Shown here: positions 47,761 to 55,778 of the stretch, piece by piece
Numbering within the stretch: the first letter of the stretch is position 1
Layout: each line of letters begins with the position of its first letter
Assembly: GCF_005519465.1 (NCBI RefSeq)
Contig: NZ_CP027858.1
Coordinates: 3,348,001 to 3,412,000 of the forward strand
Origin: Streptomyces clavuligerus
GTDB taxonomy: Bacteria; Actinomycetota; Actinomycetes; Streptomycetales; Streptomycetaceae
Length of the DNA: 64,000 nucleotides
Direction of reading: 5' to 3'
The notes under the pieces: generated by a model
What the model was told of the DNA's origin: nothing
Databases searched by the model: none
The model's input: only the letters and a program-made list of their open reading frames with translations
Program-made: the position numbers and the translations under genes

Positions 47761-49713
47761 TCAGCGGGGCGGGGTCAGCCGGGCCAGGGCGCGGATCGCC
47801 TTCGGGGAGATCCGGGACAGCGCCAGCAGCCCGTGCGCCTCCGGCGTCACCGGGACCACCGCCCGGTTCTCCAGCACGGCCCGCAGCACCGCGTCGGCCA
47901 CCTTCTCCGGCGGGAAGCCGCGCATCTGGTAGCGCCGGGTGACCTGGTCCCGGAGCCGTTGCTCCTCGGCCGCGTCCACCCCGGTGAACCGGGTGGTGGC
48001 CGTGATGTTCGTCCGGACGATCCCGGGGCACACCGCCGTGACGCCGATGCCCCGGCCCGCCAGCTCGGCCCGCAGACACTGGCTGAGCATGAGGACGGCC
48101 GCCTTCGACGTGCTGTAGGCGGGCAGAATCCGCGAGGGCTGGTACCCGGCGGCCGAGGCGATGGTGACGATATGGCCGCCCTGTCCGCGGTCGGCCATCT
48201 GCCGGGCGAAGAGCCGGCACCCGTGGACGACCCCCCAGAGGTTGACGTCGATGACCCGCCGCCAGTCCTCGGCACCGGTGTCCAGGAAGGACCCGGCGAC
48301 GGCTATGCCCGCGTTGTTGACGAGGACGTCCACCACGCCGTACTCGCGGGCGACCCGCTCCGCGAGCTTCTCCATCGCCTCCGCGTCGGCCACGTCCACG
48401 GCCTCCGCCCAGGCCGCGGGCGCCCCCGCCCGCCGGGCCGCCCCGGCAGCGGCGGCGGCGCCCTCCGCGTCCCGGTCCACGAGGACGACCCGTGCGCCCG
48501 CCGCGGCGAACGCGAGGGCCGTCGCCCGCCCGATCCCGCTCGCCGCCCCCGTCACCAGGACGAGCTGCCCGCCGAACCGCTCCGCGCAGCGGTCACGGCC
48601 CGCCGCCCGGGCCGCCACCGCCTTCCGGGAACCCGCTTCCTCGGCCACCGGACCCCGGGCGGTTCCCCGCACCGGACGCGCGCCCCGGCGCAGGGTCCGC
48701 AGCACGCCCCGAAGTCCCCCCGCCGTCCCCGCCGTCCCCGCCGTCCCCGCCGCGGCGGTCGCGGCGGCACCGGCCCCGGGCACCCCCGCCGTGTCCGCCG
48801 CCCCGGCGGCACCGGCCGCCTCCTGCTCCAGGACGAAATCGGCGATCCAGGACGAGAGCTGATCGGGCCTGCTGCGCGGGCACCAGTGCCGGGCCCGCAG
48901 CGTGCGGCGGGTCAGCCGCGGCGCCCAGCGCTCCAGGTCGTCGTGGATGTGCCCGGAGAGAAAGGGATCGCCGGTCGGAGTGATCACCTGGACGGGGACC
49001 CCGGTCACGGCGTCGGTACGCGGACGCCGCGCCCGGGCCCGGATGTTGTCGCGGTAGAGCCAGAGCCCGTGCAGGGCGTCCCGCCGCAGCGAACCCGCCG
49101 GACGGTCACCGTCGGGCACCTTCTCCACCCGCTCCAGCCGCGCGACCCAGCGGCTGCCCACCGGCCCCCGCACCAGCAGCTCGGGCAGGACCGGGGTGTG
49201 GAAGAACCCCACGTACCACGACCGCACCCCCTGTTCCACGACCTGGGAGAGCCCCCGGGGCGTGGGCCGGGACAGCCGCGCCCTGAACCAGTGCGCGGCG
49301 TGGTCCAGGGACGGGCCGCACAGCGAGGTGAACGAGGCGATCCGCGCCGCGGCGCGCTCCACCGTCACGAACTCCCACGACTGCACCGAACCCCAGTCGT
49401 GGCCCACCAGGTGGACCGGACGGCCGGGGCTCACCGCGTCGGCGACGGCGAGGAAGTCGTCCGTCAGCTTCTCCAGCGTGAAACCCCCGCGCAGCGGCCG
49501 GGGAGCCGTCGACCGGCCATGGCCGCGCACGTCGTACGCCACCACATGGAAACGGTCGGCCAGTCGCTCGGCGACCGGCGACCACACCGCCTTGCTGTCG
49601 GGATAGCCGTGCACCAGCACGATCGTGGGCCGGTCGGGGTCTCCCCGCTCGGCGACGCTGAGTTCGATTCCGCCCGTACGGACCCGGCGTTCCCGTATGT
49701 CCTGCCCACTCAC
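47761..49713 (-). CDS. alpha/beta hydrolase - short-chain dehydrogenase fusion protein
   Basis: A 650-residue two-domain protein. Residues of about 10-290 are an alpha/beta hydrolase: IVLVHGYPDSKAVW, VAYDVRGHGRST and LVGHDWGSVQSW, the last with Asp as nucleophile in the GHDWG form of epoxide hydrolases. A linker of about 100 Ala/Gly-rich residues follows. The C-terminal half is an SDR: TGAASGIGRATALAF for NAD(P), VLVNNAGIA and the catalytic YSTSK. A GTG at 49713 with AAGGGGG is the best start. Such fusions are known in actinobacteria, but the substrate is not. No operon partner is seen. Confidence 0.9.
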   Translation of the reverse strand: MSGQDIRERRVRTGGIELSVAERGDPDRPTIVLVHGYPDSKAVWSPVAERLADRFHVVAYDVRGHGRSTAPRPLRGGFTLEKLTDDFLAVADAVSPGRPVHLVGHDWGSVQSWEFVTVERAAARIASFTSLCGPSLDHAAHWFRARLSRPTPRGLSQVVEQGVRSWYVGFFHTPVLPELLVRGPVGSRWVARLERVEKVPDGDRPAGSLRRDALHGLWLYRDNIRARARRPRTDAVTGVPVQVITPTGDPFLSGHIHDDLERWAPRLTRRTLRARHWCPRSRPDQLSSWIADFVLEQEAAGAAGAADTAGVPGAGAAATAAAGTAGTAGTAGGLRGVLRTLRRGARPVRGTARGPVAEEAGSRKAVAARAAGRDRCAERFGGQLVLVTGAASGIGRATALAFAAAGARVVLVDRDAEGAAAAAGAARRAGAPAAWAEAVDVADAEAMEKLAERVAREYGVVDVLVNNAGIAVAGSFLDTGAEDWRRVIDVNLWGVVHGCRLFARQMADRGQGGHIVTIASAAGYQPSRILPAYSTSKAAVLMLSQCLRAELAGRGIGVTAVCPGIVRTNITATTRFTGVDAAEEQRLRDQVTRRYQMRGFPPEKVADAVLRAVLENRAVVPVTPEAHGLLALSRISPKAIRALARLTPPR

Positions 49714-49850
49714 GTCCGCGGGACCCCCTTCCGTACCGCACGCGGTACGCAGCCCAAGGTGACACTGACGCAAGGGACCATGCCCAGTGACCGCGCCAAT
49801 ACCCGCCGGTATCGCCTTCGGGGCCGGAATCGCCCGTTCTCCCTTACGTC

Positions 49851-49930
49851 TCCCCGCCCCGTCCCCTACTGCTCCCGTCCCCTCTCCCTGCCCCATCCCC
49901 TACTCCTCCGCCCCCTCCCGTACCTCCTCC
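49851..49930. repeat. polypyrimidine tract upstream of the hydrolase-SDR gene
   Basis: About 80 bp are almost pure C and T on the plus strand, with recurrent CCCCTACT/CCCGTCCCC words. They lie in the 377-bp gap before the ABC operon. The rest of the gap shows no gene. It would give a G-rich leader on the minus strand. Confidence 0.45.
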
Positions 49931-50090
49931 GGTGCATGTGCCCTGCCCCGTCCATGGTTCTTCGGTCGTCCTGTGGGGGCCGCGCTGTCCTCTTTGGTAG
50001 CCACCCTCTCGGGGTCGGGTCCGCCCAGAGTCGGAGAACGATCCAACCGCAGGGCTGACGCCCCGGCACGGGCCCCGCCACTACGGTCGA

Positions 50091-51077
50091 GTGGTGACTG
50101 TGATCGTGACCGAACGCCTGAGTATGCGGTTCCCCCGAGTGACCGCGCTCGACCGGCTCTCCTTGGACATCGGACCGGGTGTGACCGGGCTCGTGGGTTC
50201 CAACGGGGCCGGCAAATCGACCCTGATCAAGATCCTGCTGGGGCTCACACCCGCCACGGAGGGCCGGGCCTCGGTGCTCGGGCTCGACGTCGCGACCCGA
50301 GGCGGCGAGATCCGTGAACGTGTCGGCTACATGCCCGAGCACGACTGTCTGCCACCCGACGTCTCCGCCACCGAGTTCGTCGTGCACATGGCCCGCATGT
50401 CGGGCCTGCCGCCGACGGCCGCCCGCGAACGCACCGCGGACACCCTGCGCCACGTCGGTCTGTACGAGGAGCGCTACCGCCCCATCGGCGGCTACTCGAC
50501 CGGTATGAAGCAGCGGGTGAAGCTGGCCCAGGCCCTCGTCCACGACCCCCGGCTGGTCTTCCTCGACGAGCCCACCAACGGCCTCGACCCGGTCGGCCGG
50601 GACGAGATGCTCGGCCTGATCCGCCGCATCCACACCGACTTCGGCATCTCCGTCCTCGTCACCTCCCACCTCCTGGGCGAACTCGAACGCACCTGCGACC
50701 ACGTCGTCGTCATCGACGGCGGCTCCCTGCTGCGCTCCAGCTCCACCAGCGAGTTCACCCGCACCACCACGACCCTCGCGGTCGAGGTGACCGACAGCGA
50801 CGAGCACCCCGACGGCACCGCCGCCCTCCGGGAGCGGCTGACCGCCGCCGGGGCCGTCTTCCAGCGGGCGACCGAGGAAGGACTGCCCGGGGCCGGGCAC
50901 ATCCTCCTCGTCGAGGCCGCGGGAGAGGAGACCTACGACCTGGTGCGCGACACCGTCGCCGAGCTTGGCCTCGGACTCGTCCGCATGGAACAGCGGCGTC
51001 ACCACATAGCCGAGGTGTTCCGCCCGGAGGCGGCGGAGCACGGCGCCGAGCAGCCGACGGAGGGACAGCCCCGATGA
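50091..51077 (+). CDS. ABC transporter ATP-binding protein
   Basis: A 328-residue ATPase of an ABC-2-type exporter. Walker A is GSNGAGKST (K42), signature YSTGMKQRVKLAQAL, Walker B LVFLDEPTNGLD, then VTSHLLGELERTCDHVV. The last 80 residues are a C-terminal domain typical of Nos/CcmA-like ATPases. A -10-like TACGGT (50082-50087) ends just before the first GTG, so the message may be leaderless. It overlaps the following permease gene by 4 bp, showing an operon. Confidence 0.92.
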   Translation: MVTVIVTERLSMRFPRVTALDRLSLDIGPGVTGLVGSNGAGKSTLIKILLGLTPATEGRASVLGLDVATRGGEIRERVGYMPEHDCLPPDVSATEFVVHMARMSGLPPTAARERTADTLRHVGLYEERYRPIGGYSTGMKQRVKLAQALVHDPRLVFLDEPTNGLDPVGRDEMLGLIRRIHTDFGISVLVTSHLLGELERTCDHVVVIDGGSLLRSSSTSEFTRTTTTLAVEVTDSDEHPDGTAALRERLTAAGAVFQRATEEGLPGAGHILLVEAAGEETYDLVRDTVAELGLGLVRMEQRRHHIAEVFRPEAAEHGAEQPTEGQPR

Positions 51078-51973
51078 GCACCCAGACCCCCGGGCCGGTC
51101 CCCGAGGCCACCCGGATCCACAACATCGGATACCGCGACTACGAGGGCCGCAGGCTCGGCCGCTCCTACGCGCGCCGCTCGCTCTTCGCCCAGTCGCTGC
51201 GCGGCGCCTACGGCCTCGGCCGCTCGGCCAAGTCCAAGGTCATGCCCATGACCCTCGCCGCGATCATGGTGCTGCCCGCCGCGATCGTCGTCGCGGTCGC
51301 CGTCGCCACCGAAGCCAAGGCCCTGCCCATCGAATACACCGGCTACGCGATGGCGCTCCAGCCGGTGATCTGGCTCTACCTGGCCTCCCAGGCACCCCAG
51401 TCCGTCTCCCGCGACCTGCGGTTCCGCACCGTGCCGCTGTACTTCTCCCGCCCCATCGAACGGGTCGACTACGTCGCCGCGAAGTACGGGGCGATGGTCT
51501 CGGCGCTGCTCATCTTCACCACCGTGCCCCTGATCGTCCTCTACCTCGGAGCACTGCTCGCCAAAATGGACTTCGCCGACCAGACCGCGGGATTCGGCCA
51601 GGGCCTGGTCGGAGTCGTGCTGCTCTCGCTGCTGTTCGGAGGCATCGGCCTGGTACTGGCCGCCCTCACCCCGCGCCGCGGCTTCGGCGTGGCCGCGATC
51701 ATCGCCACCCTCGTCACCACCTCGATGGCCGTCAGCGTGGTGCAACTGATAGCCGACTCCTCCGGCTCGACCGCCGCCATCCAGTGGCTCGGCCTGTTCT
51801 CGCCGTCCAGCCTGATCTCCGGATTCCAGGATGTGTTCCTGGGCGCCTCGTCGGACATCCGCGGAGCGGAGCCGAGCACCGCCGTCGGACTGCTCTATCT
51901 GCTGGTCATCCTCGGGCTCAGCGCCGGCTCCTACGCCGCCCTGATGCGCCGCTACGCCAAGGCCGGGCTGTGA
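51074..51973 (+). CDS. ABC transporter permease
   Basis: A 299-residue membrane protein with about six helices. IHNIGYRDYEGRRLGRSYARRSLFAQSLRGAYGLGRSAKSK is a conserved cytoplasmic N-terminus of this actinobacterial family. FRTVPLYFSRPIERVDYVAAKYGAMVSALLIFT and the GGIGLVLAALTPRRGFGVAA helix mark it as an ABC-2 permease. It pairs with the ATPase it overlaps. The exported substrate is unknown. Confidence 0.88.
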   Translation: MSTQTPGPVPEATRIHNIGYRDYEGRRLGRSYARRSLFAQSLRGAYGLGRSAKSKVMPMTLAAIMVLPAAIVVAVAVATEAKALPIEYTGYAMALQPVIWLYLASQAPQSVSRDLRFRTVPLYFSRPIERVDYVAAKYGAMVSALLIFTTVPLIVLYLGALLAKMDFADQTAGFGQGLVGVVLLSLLFGGIGLVLAALTPRRGFGVAAIIATLVTTSMAVSVVQLIADSSGSTAAIQWLGLFSPSSLISGFQDVFLGASSDIRGAEPSTAVGLLYLLVILGLSAGSYAALMRRYAKAGL

Positions 51974-52064
51974 GCGCCGCCGCGGACCACCCGCGCCCCC
52001 CGCTCCGCACCCCGCCGACCGCCACCACCCCTCCCAGCAGCCTTTCACGGAACGGGCAGCGCCC

Positions 52065-52976
52065 ATGAGCACTCTCTCGATCGACCACACCTCACGGTGG
52101 TTCGGCAATGTCGTGGCCGTCAACGACGTCACCATGACCATCGGCCCCGGGGTCACCGGACTCCTCGGACCCAACGGCGCGGGCAAGTCCACCCTCATCA
52201 ATATGATGGGCGGCTTCCTCGCCCCCTCGACCGGCAGCGTCACCCTCGACGGCCAGCAGATCTGGCGCAACGAGTCCGTGTACCGCGAGATCGGCGTGGT
52301 GCCCGAGCGGGAGGCGATGTACGACTTCCTCACCGGCCGCGAGTTCGTCGTCGCCAACGCGGAACTGCACGGACTCGGCGCCAAGGAGGCCCAGACGGCA
52401 CTGGCCACGGTCGAGATGGAGTACGCGCAGGATCGCAAGATCTCGACCTACAGCAAGGGCATGCGCCAGCGGGTGAAGATGGCGTCCGCCCTGGTGCACA
52501 GCCCCTCGGTGCTCCTGCTCGACGAGCCCTTCAACGGGATGGACCCCCGCCAGCGGATGCAGCTCATGGAACTGCTGCGGCGGATGGGAGCCGAGGGCCG
52601 CACGGTGCTCTTCTCCTCGCACATCCTGGAGGAGGTCGAACAGCTCGCCTCGCACATCGAGGTCATCGTGGCCGGACGGCACGCCGCGTCCGGCGACTTC
52701 CGCAGGATTCGCCGGCTGATGAAGGACCGCCCGCACCGCTACCAGGTGCGCTCCAGCGACGACCGCGCCCTGGCCGCCGCCCTGATCTCCGACCCCTCCA
52801 CGGCCGGGATCGAGGTGGACCTCGCCGAGGGCGGGCTGCGGATTCAGGCCGTCGACTTCGGCCGCTTCACCCAGCTCCTGCCGCAGGTCGCCCGGGCGAA
52901 CGGAATCCGGCTGCTCACGGTCTCGCCCTCGGACGAGTCCCTGGAATCCGTCTTCTCCTACCTCGTAACGGCCTGA
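52065..52976 (+). CDS. ABC transporter ATP-binding protein
   Basis: A 303-residue ATPase. Walker A is GPNGAGKST, signature YSKGMRQRVKMASAL, Walker B VLLLDEPFNGMDPRQ, then LFSSHILEEVEQLASHI. A C-terminal domain of about 80 residues follows. It is similar in layout to the ATPase 2 kb upstream, so the four-gene operon looks like a duplicated ATPase-permease pair. It is preceded by a 91-bp gap from the first permease gene. Confidence 0.92.
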   Translation: MSTLSIDHTSRWFGNVVAVNDVTMTIGPGVTGLLGPNGAGKSTLINMMGGFLAPSTGSVTLDGQQIWRNESVYREIGVVPEREAMYDFLTGREFVVANAELHGLGAKEAQTALATVEMEYAQDRKISTYSKGMRQRVKMASALVHSPSVLLLDEPFNGMDPRQRMQLMELLRRMGAEGRTVLFSSHILEEVEQLASHIEVIVAGRHAASGDFRRIRRLMKDRPHRYQVRSSDDRALAAALISDPSTAGIEVDLAEGGLRIQAVDFGRFTQLLPQVARANGIRLLTVSPSDESLESVFSYLVTA

Positions 52977-52993
52977 AAGGAGCGGTGACGTTC

Positions 52994-53713
52994 ATGTATG
53001 ACCCCACCGTCGCCCGGCTCACCTACCGGGCCGTGCTCGGCCGCCGCCGGGCGGCCATCCTCTTCGTCCTGCCCGCGCTGCTGCTGGTGATCGCCACCGC
53101 GGTCCGTTTCTTCCACGGCGCGGACGACCAGGTCGCCGATCAGATCCTCGGGCAGTTCGCCCTCGCCACCATGGTGCCGCTGATCGGTGTGATCGCCGGG
53201 ACCGGGGCGATCGGCCCCGAGATCGACGACGGCTCGATCGTCTATCTGCTCGCCAAGCCGGTGAAGCGGCCGACGATCATCCTGACCAAGCTGACGGTCG
53301 CGATAGCCGTCACGATGGTGTTCTCGGCCGTTCCCACGCTGATCGCCGGATACATCCTCAACGGCAACGGCCAGCAGATAGCCATCGCCTACACCGTGGC
53401 CGCGCTGGTCGCCTCGATCGCGTACAGCGCCCTTTTCCTGCTGATCGGAACGGTCAGCCGCAACGCCGTTGTCATCGGCCTCATCTACGCCCTGATCTGG
53501 GAGTCCCTCTTCGGGAGCCTGGTCCCGGGGGCCCGCACGCTGAGTGTGTTGCAGTGGGCGCTCGCCGTGGCCGAACGGATCGGTACCGAAGGAGTGATCA
53601 GCTCCGAGGTGGGGCTGCCGGTCGCGGTCGTCCTGCTCGCCGGGCTCACGGTGGCCGCCACCTGGTACGCGGGGCAGCGGCTGCGGGTGCTCAAGCTGGC
53701 GGGGGATGAGTGA
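52994..53713 (+). CDS. ABC transporter permease
   Basis: A 239-residue protein with six helices: LFVLPALLLVIATAVRFF, ATMVPLIGVIAGTGAIGPEIDDGSIVYLLAKPVKR (a typical ABC-2 coupling region), then IAVTMVFSAVPTLIAGYI, SIAYSALFLLIGTVSRNAVVIGLIYALIWESL and a last helix near VVLLAGLTVAATWYA. The ATG at 52994 has AAAGGAG upstream; a GTG at 52985 is also in frame. It starts 17 bp after the ATPase and completes the second pair. After it the sequence holds only GT/GC-rich repeats before the small-protein island. Confidence 0.88.
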   Translation: MYDPTVARLTYRAVLGRRRAAILFVLPALLLVIATAVRFFHGADDQVADQILGQFALATMVPLIGVIAGTGAIGPEIDDGSIVYLLAKPVKRPTIILTKLTVAIAVTMVFSAVPTLIAGYILNGNGQQIAIAYTVAALVASIAYSALFLLIGTVSRNAVVIGLIYALIWESLFGSLVPGARTLSVLQWALAVAERIGTEGVISSEVGLPVAVVLLAGLTVAATWYAGQRLRVLKLAGDE

Positions 53714-53928
53714 CCTGACCTGACCTGATCGTGTCGCCGGTGCCGGTGCCGGTGACGGTGCCCGGTGCCCGGTGCGCCCGGGGAAAACGGGTGGCGGGGC
53801 ACCGGGCGGCGGAGGCACAGTGGTGGAGCCGGATGTGCACCACTACCGGCAGATATCAACCCCTGTGAGGGGGCGGTCGCTTCGAGCGCGCGTGAGCGCG
53901 GACCGTCCCCTCATGGGAGGCCCCGCGG

Positions 53929-54057
53929 TTAGGCGGGCAGATGAAGTGCTTCCAGTTCTCGCGCGATCCCCGAGGCGATGATTCCCAGGGTGATGGCCCA
54001 CAGCGAGAAGATCACCAGAGCGCTCGCTATGGGGTGCTTGGGCTTTCGGGATCGCAC
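53929..54057 (-). CDS. 42-residue single-helix membrane protein
   Basis: A very small protein, VRSRKPKHPIASALVIFSLWAITLG, followed by a short charged end (ARELEALHLPA). One hydrophobic helix (ALVIFSLWAITLGIIASGI) with a basic N-terminus predicts an inner-membrane protein. AAAGGA lies six bases before the GTG. It overlaps the 3' end of the 55-residue gene upstream by 31 bp in another frame, so the two are probably translated together. No family is recognised. Expression needs proof. Confidence 0.55.
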   Translation of the reverse strand: MRSRKPKHPIASALVIFSLWAITLGIIASGIARELEALHLPA

Positions 54058-54194
54058 GGAAATCCTTTCGAATCCGGTGAGGGCGCGTCCTGGGGCGGCG
54101 GGCTCGGCTTGAGCGGGCAGTCTTTCTTGGGGCATTCGCAGGGGCCGAAGTCGAAGGGGTTGAACTCCAGGTCAAAGCGATAGGGCTGACTCAT
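54027..54194 (-). CDS. 55-residue cysteine-containing small protein
   Basis: A 55-residue protein with an aromatic, acidic N-terminus (MSQPYRFDLEFNPFDF) and cysteines at 19, 21, 26 and 47 in a C-x-C-x4-C pattern. A Pro/Ser-rich end follows. No signal peptide. GGAGG lies six bases before the ATG at 54194, good support for a real start. The cysteine set could bind a metal. It is divergent from the XRE regulator, with the membrane protein gene overlapping its end. No homologue family is recognised. Confidence 0.6.
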   Translation of the reverse strand: MSQPYRFDLEFNPFDFGPCECPKKDCPLKPSPPPQDAPSPDSKGFPCDPESPSTP

Positions 54195-54368
54195 CGCCAA
54201 CCTCCGGTGAGGGTATTGATCATGGGGGTGTTGCCTGTCCGGGGGGCCGTTGCCGCCACCGCTGGATGCGATGGGCGGCCGGAGTTTCGGGCGCCTGGGA
54301 GAAAGCCCTCGGACGGGCGGTTTCGATGCGTCACCAGGTGAGCACAACTATGGCTGAGGTCACACCAG

Positions 54369-54386
54369 TTGAGGGTGATTCCTCAA
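54369..54386. promoter_or_regulatory. putative operator in the XRE upstream region
   Basis: TTGAGG and CCTCAA are exact 6-bp arms around GTGATT. It lies between the divergent small-protein and XRE genes, 55 bp before the XRE start, so it could control either. The sequence here is less GC-rich than its surroundings. Confidence 0.4.
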
Positions 54387-54440
54387 TATTCGCTCCCGTG
54401 TTCGAGAGCGTCTGGAACCCCAAACCAGGAGGTCAAAGCC

Positions 54441-55259
54441 ATGCAAGACGACGATCTCTCGTATTCTTTGAGTCCGCTTGAGACATTCGGGATTGACGTC
54501 AGAAGCATGCGGACGGGCCGCAAGATCACCTTGGACGCCCTGGGGAAGGCCGTCGGATATTCGGCGGCCTATGTCTCCAAGGTCGAGCGGGCGCTGCTTG
54601 TTCCCAGTGAGCGGTTCGCGGTGGGGTGCGATCGGGCGTTCGGAACGGGAACGATGCTCGCCCGGCAGCGCGTTCGCGCGGTGGAGGGGGACGATCCCAC
54701 GTGGTTCGAGCCGTACACCGAGCAGGAACGCAAGGCCGTTCGGATTCTCAACTACTCGACGTTATTTGTGCCGGGGCTGTTCCAGACGCCGGAGTACGCC
54801 CGTGCGGTGTATCGGGCGAGTGTGCCACGGCTCACGGCGGCCGCCATCGAAGCCCGATTGGTTGCCCGAATGCGCCGCCATGAAGTGCTGGAACGGGAGA
54901 ACCCTCCCGAGCTGTGGGTGGTCCTCTACGAGGCGTGCCTGCGTACGTGCGTGGGCTCCCGGGAGGTGATGGCCGCCCAGCTCGACCGTCTGCTCCAGGA
55001 GGCGGAGGCGCCGAACGTCACCCTTCAGCTCGTCCCCTCCGATGTGGTCCCGGCGTCCAGCGCTGCCTTTACGTTGCTGGTCTTCGACGGCTCACATACC
55101 GTGCTGCATGTCGAAGGGCCGCAGGGAGGCCGCCCGTTGGAGACGCCGAGGATAGTGAAGAGGGCATTGGCGATCTTTGATCGTCTGCGGGCGGAGGCCC
55201 TGGGGCATGATGCATCTGTCGCCCGCATTCGAGAGATTCACAAGGAGTACGCGCCATGA
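54441..55259 (+). CDS. XRE-family regulator with DUF5753 domain
   Basis: A 272-residue protein. Residues of about 17-70 are a helix-turn-helix (MRTGRKITLDALGKAVGYSAAYVSKVERALLVPSERF). The rest is the DUF5753 ligand-type domain starting WFEPYTEQERKAVRILNYSTLFVPGLFQTPEYARAVY. Such regulators are abundant in Streptomyces and usually stand next to DUF397 genes. AGGAGG at 54427-54432 fixes the ATG at 54441. Codon 108 is the rare TTA (54762-54764), so its translation should depend on the bldA tRNA. Its stop overlaps the DUF397 start by 4 bp (ATGA). Confidence 0.93.
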   Translation: MQDDDLSYSLSPLETFGIDVRSMRTGRKITLDALGKAVGYSAAYVSKVERALLVPSERFAVGCDRAFGTGTMLARQRVRAVEGDDPTWFEPYTEQERKAVRILNYSTLFVPGLFQTPEYARAVYRASVPRLTAAAIEARLVARMRRHEVLERENPPELWVVLYEACLRTCVGSREVMAAQLDRLLQEAEAPNVTLQLVPSDVVPASSAAFTLLVFDGSHTVLHVEGPQGGRPLETPRIVKRALAIFDRLRAEALGHDASVARIREIHKEYAP

Positions 55260-55471
55260 CTTCCGAGTTCGACGCGAAGACCGCTGAGTGGGTCAAGAGC
55301 AGCCACAGTGGCCCCGAGGGTGGCGAATGCGTGGAGTGGGCGCCGTCGTACGCGTCCGCGCACGGTGTCGTCCCCGTCCGTGACAGCAAGCAGAGCGACG
55401 GTCCTGTCCTGATGGTGTCCGCCGCCGCCTTCACCGGGCTGGTGACCATAGCCCGGGGAGTTGAGCAGTAG
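55256..55471 (+). CDS. DUF397 protein (copy 1)
   Basis: A 71-residue protein of the DUF397 family: WVKSSHSGPEGGECVEWAP, VVPVRDSKQSDGPVLMVSAAAFTGLV. These small proteins are partners of the XRE/DUF5753 regulators. In studied pairs the two interact and affect development and antibiotics. Its start overlaps the regulator's stop, so they are coupled. See copy 2 for the duplication. Confidence 0.92.
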   Translation: MTSEFDAKTAEWVKSSHSGPEGGECVEWAPSYASAHGVVPVRDSKQSDGPVLMVSAAAFTGLVTIARGVEQ

Positions 55472-55488
55472 CGAGTAAGGAGTGCGCC

Positions 55489-55707
55489 ATGGCCTCTGAG
55501 TTCGACCCGAGGATCGCTGTATGGGTCAAGAGCACCCACAGCGGACCCGATGGGGGTGAGTGCGTGGAGTGGGCGCCGTCGTACGCGTCCGTACACGGTG
55601 TCGTCCCCGTCCGTGACAGCAAGCGGAGTGATGGGCCCGTTCTCATGGTGTCCGCCGCCGCGTTCACCGGGCTGGTGACCATAGCCCGGGGGCCGATCTG
55701 TAGGTGA
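55489..55707 (+). CDS. DUF397 protein (copy 2)
   Basis: A 72-residue paralogue about 87% identical to copy 1 over 68 residues, starting 17 bp after it, with AAGGAG before its ATG. The two differ mainly near the N-terminus (DAKTAEW versus DPRIAVW) and at the last residues. This is a recent tandem duplication in the same operon. It is followed by a strong terminator. Confidence 0.92.
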   Translation: MASEFDPRIAVWVKSTHSGPDGGECVEWAPSYASVHGVVPVRDSKRSDGPVLMVSAAAFTGLVTIARGPICR

Positions 55708-55714
55708 GCGCGAT

Positions 55715-55755
55715 AAGCCCCGTTCCCTCCGGATGTCCTCGGGGGAACGGGGCTT
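55715..55755. terminator. terminator after the DUF397 genes
   Basis: AAGCCCCGTTCCC and GGGAACGGGGCTT are perfect 13-bp arms around a 15-base loop. It lies between two convergent genes, 7 bp after the second DUF397 gene and 24 bp from the HAD stop codon, and may serve both. Confidence 0.8.
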
Positions 55756-55778
55756 CCGCTCGGTCGCGGCGGCGGAGG

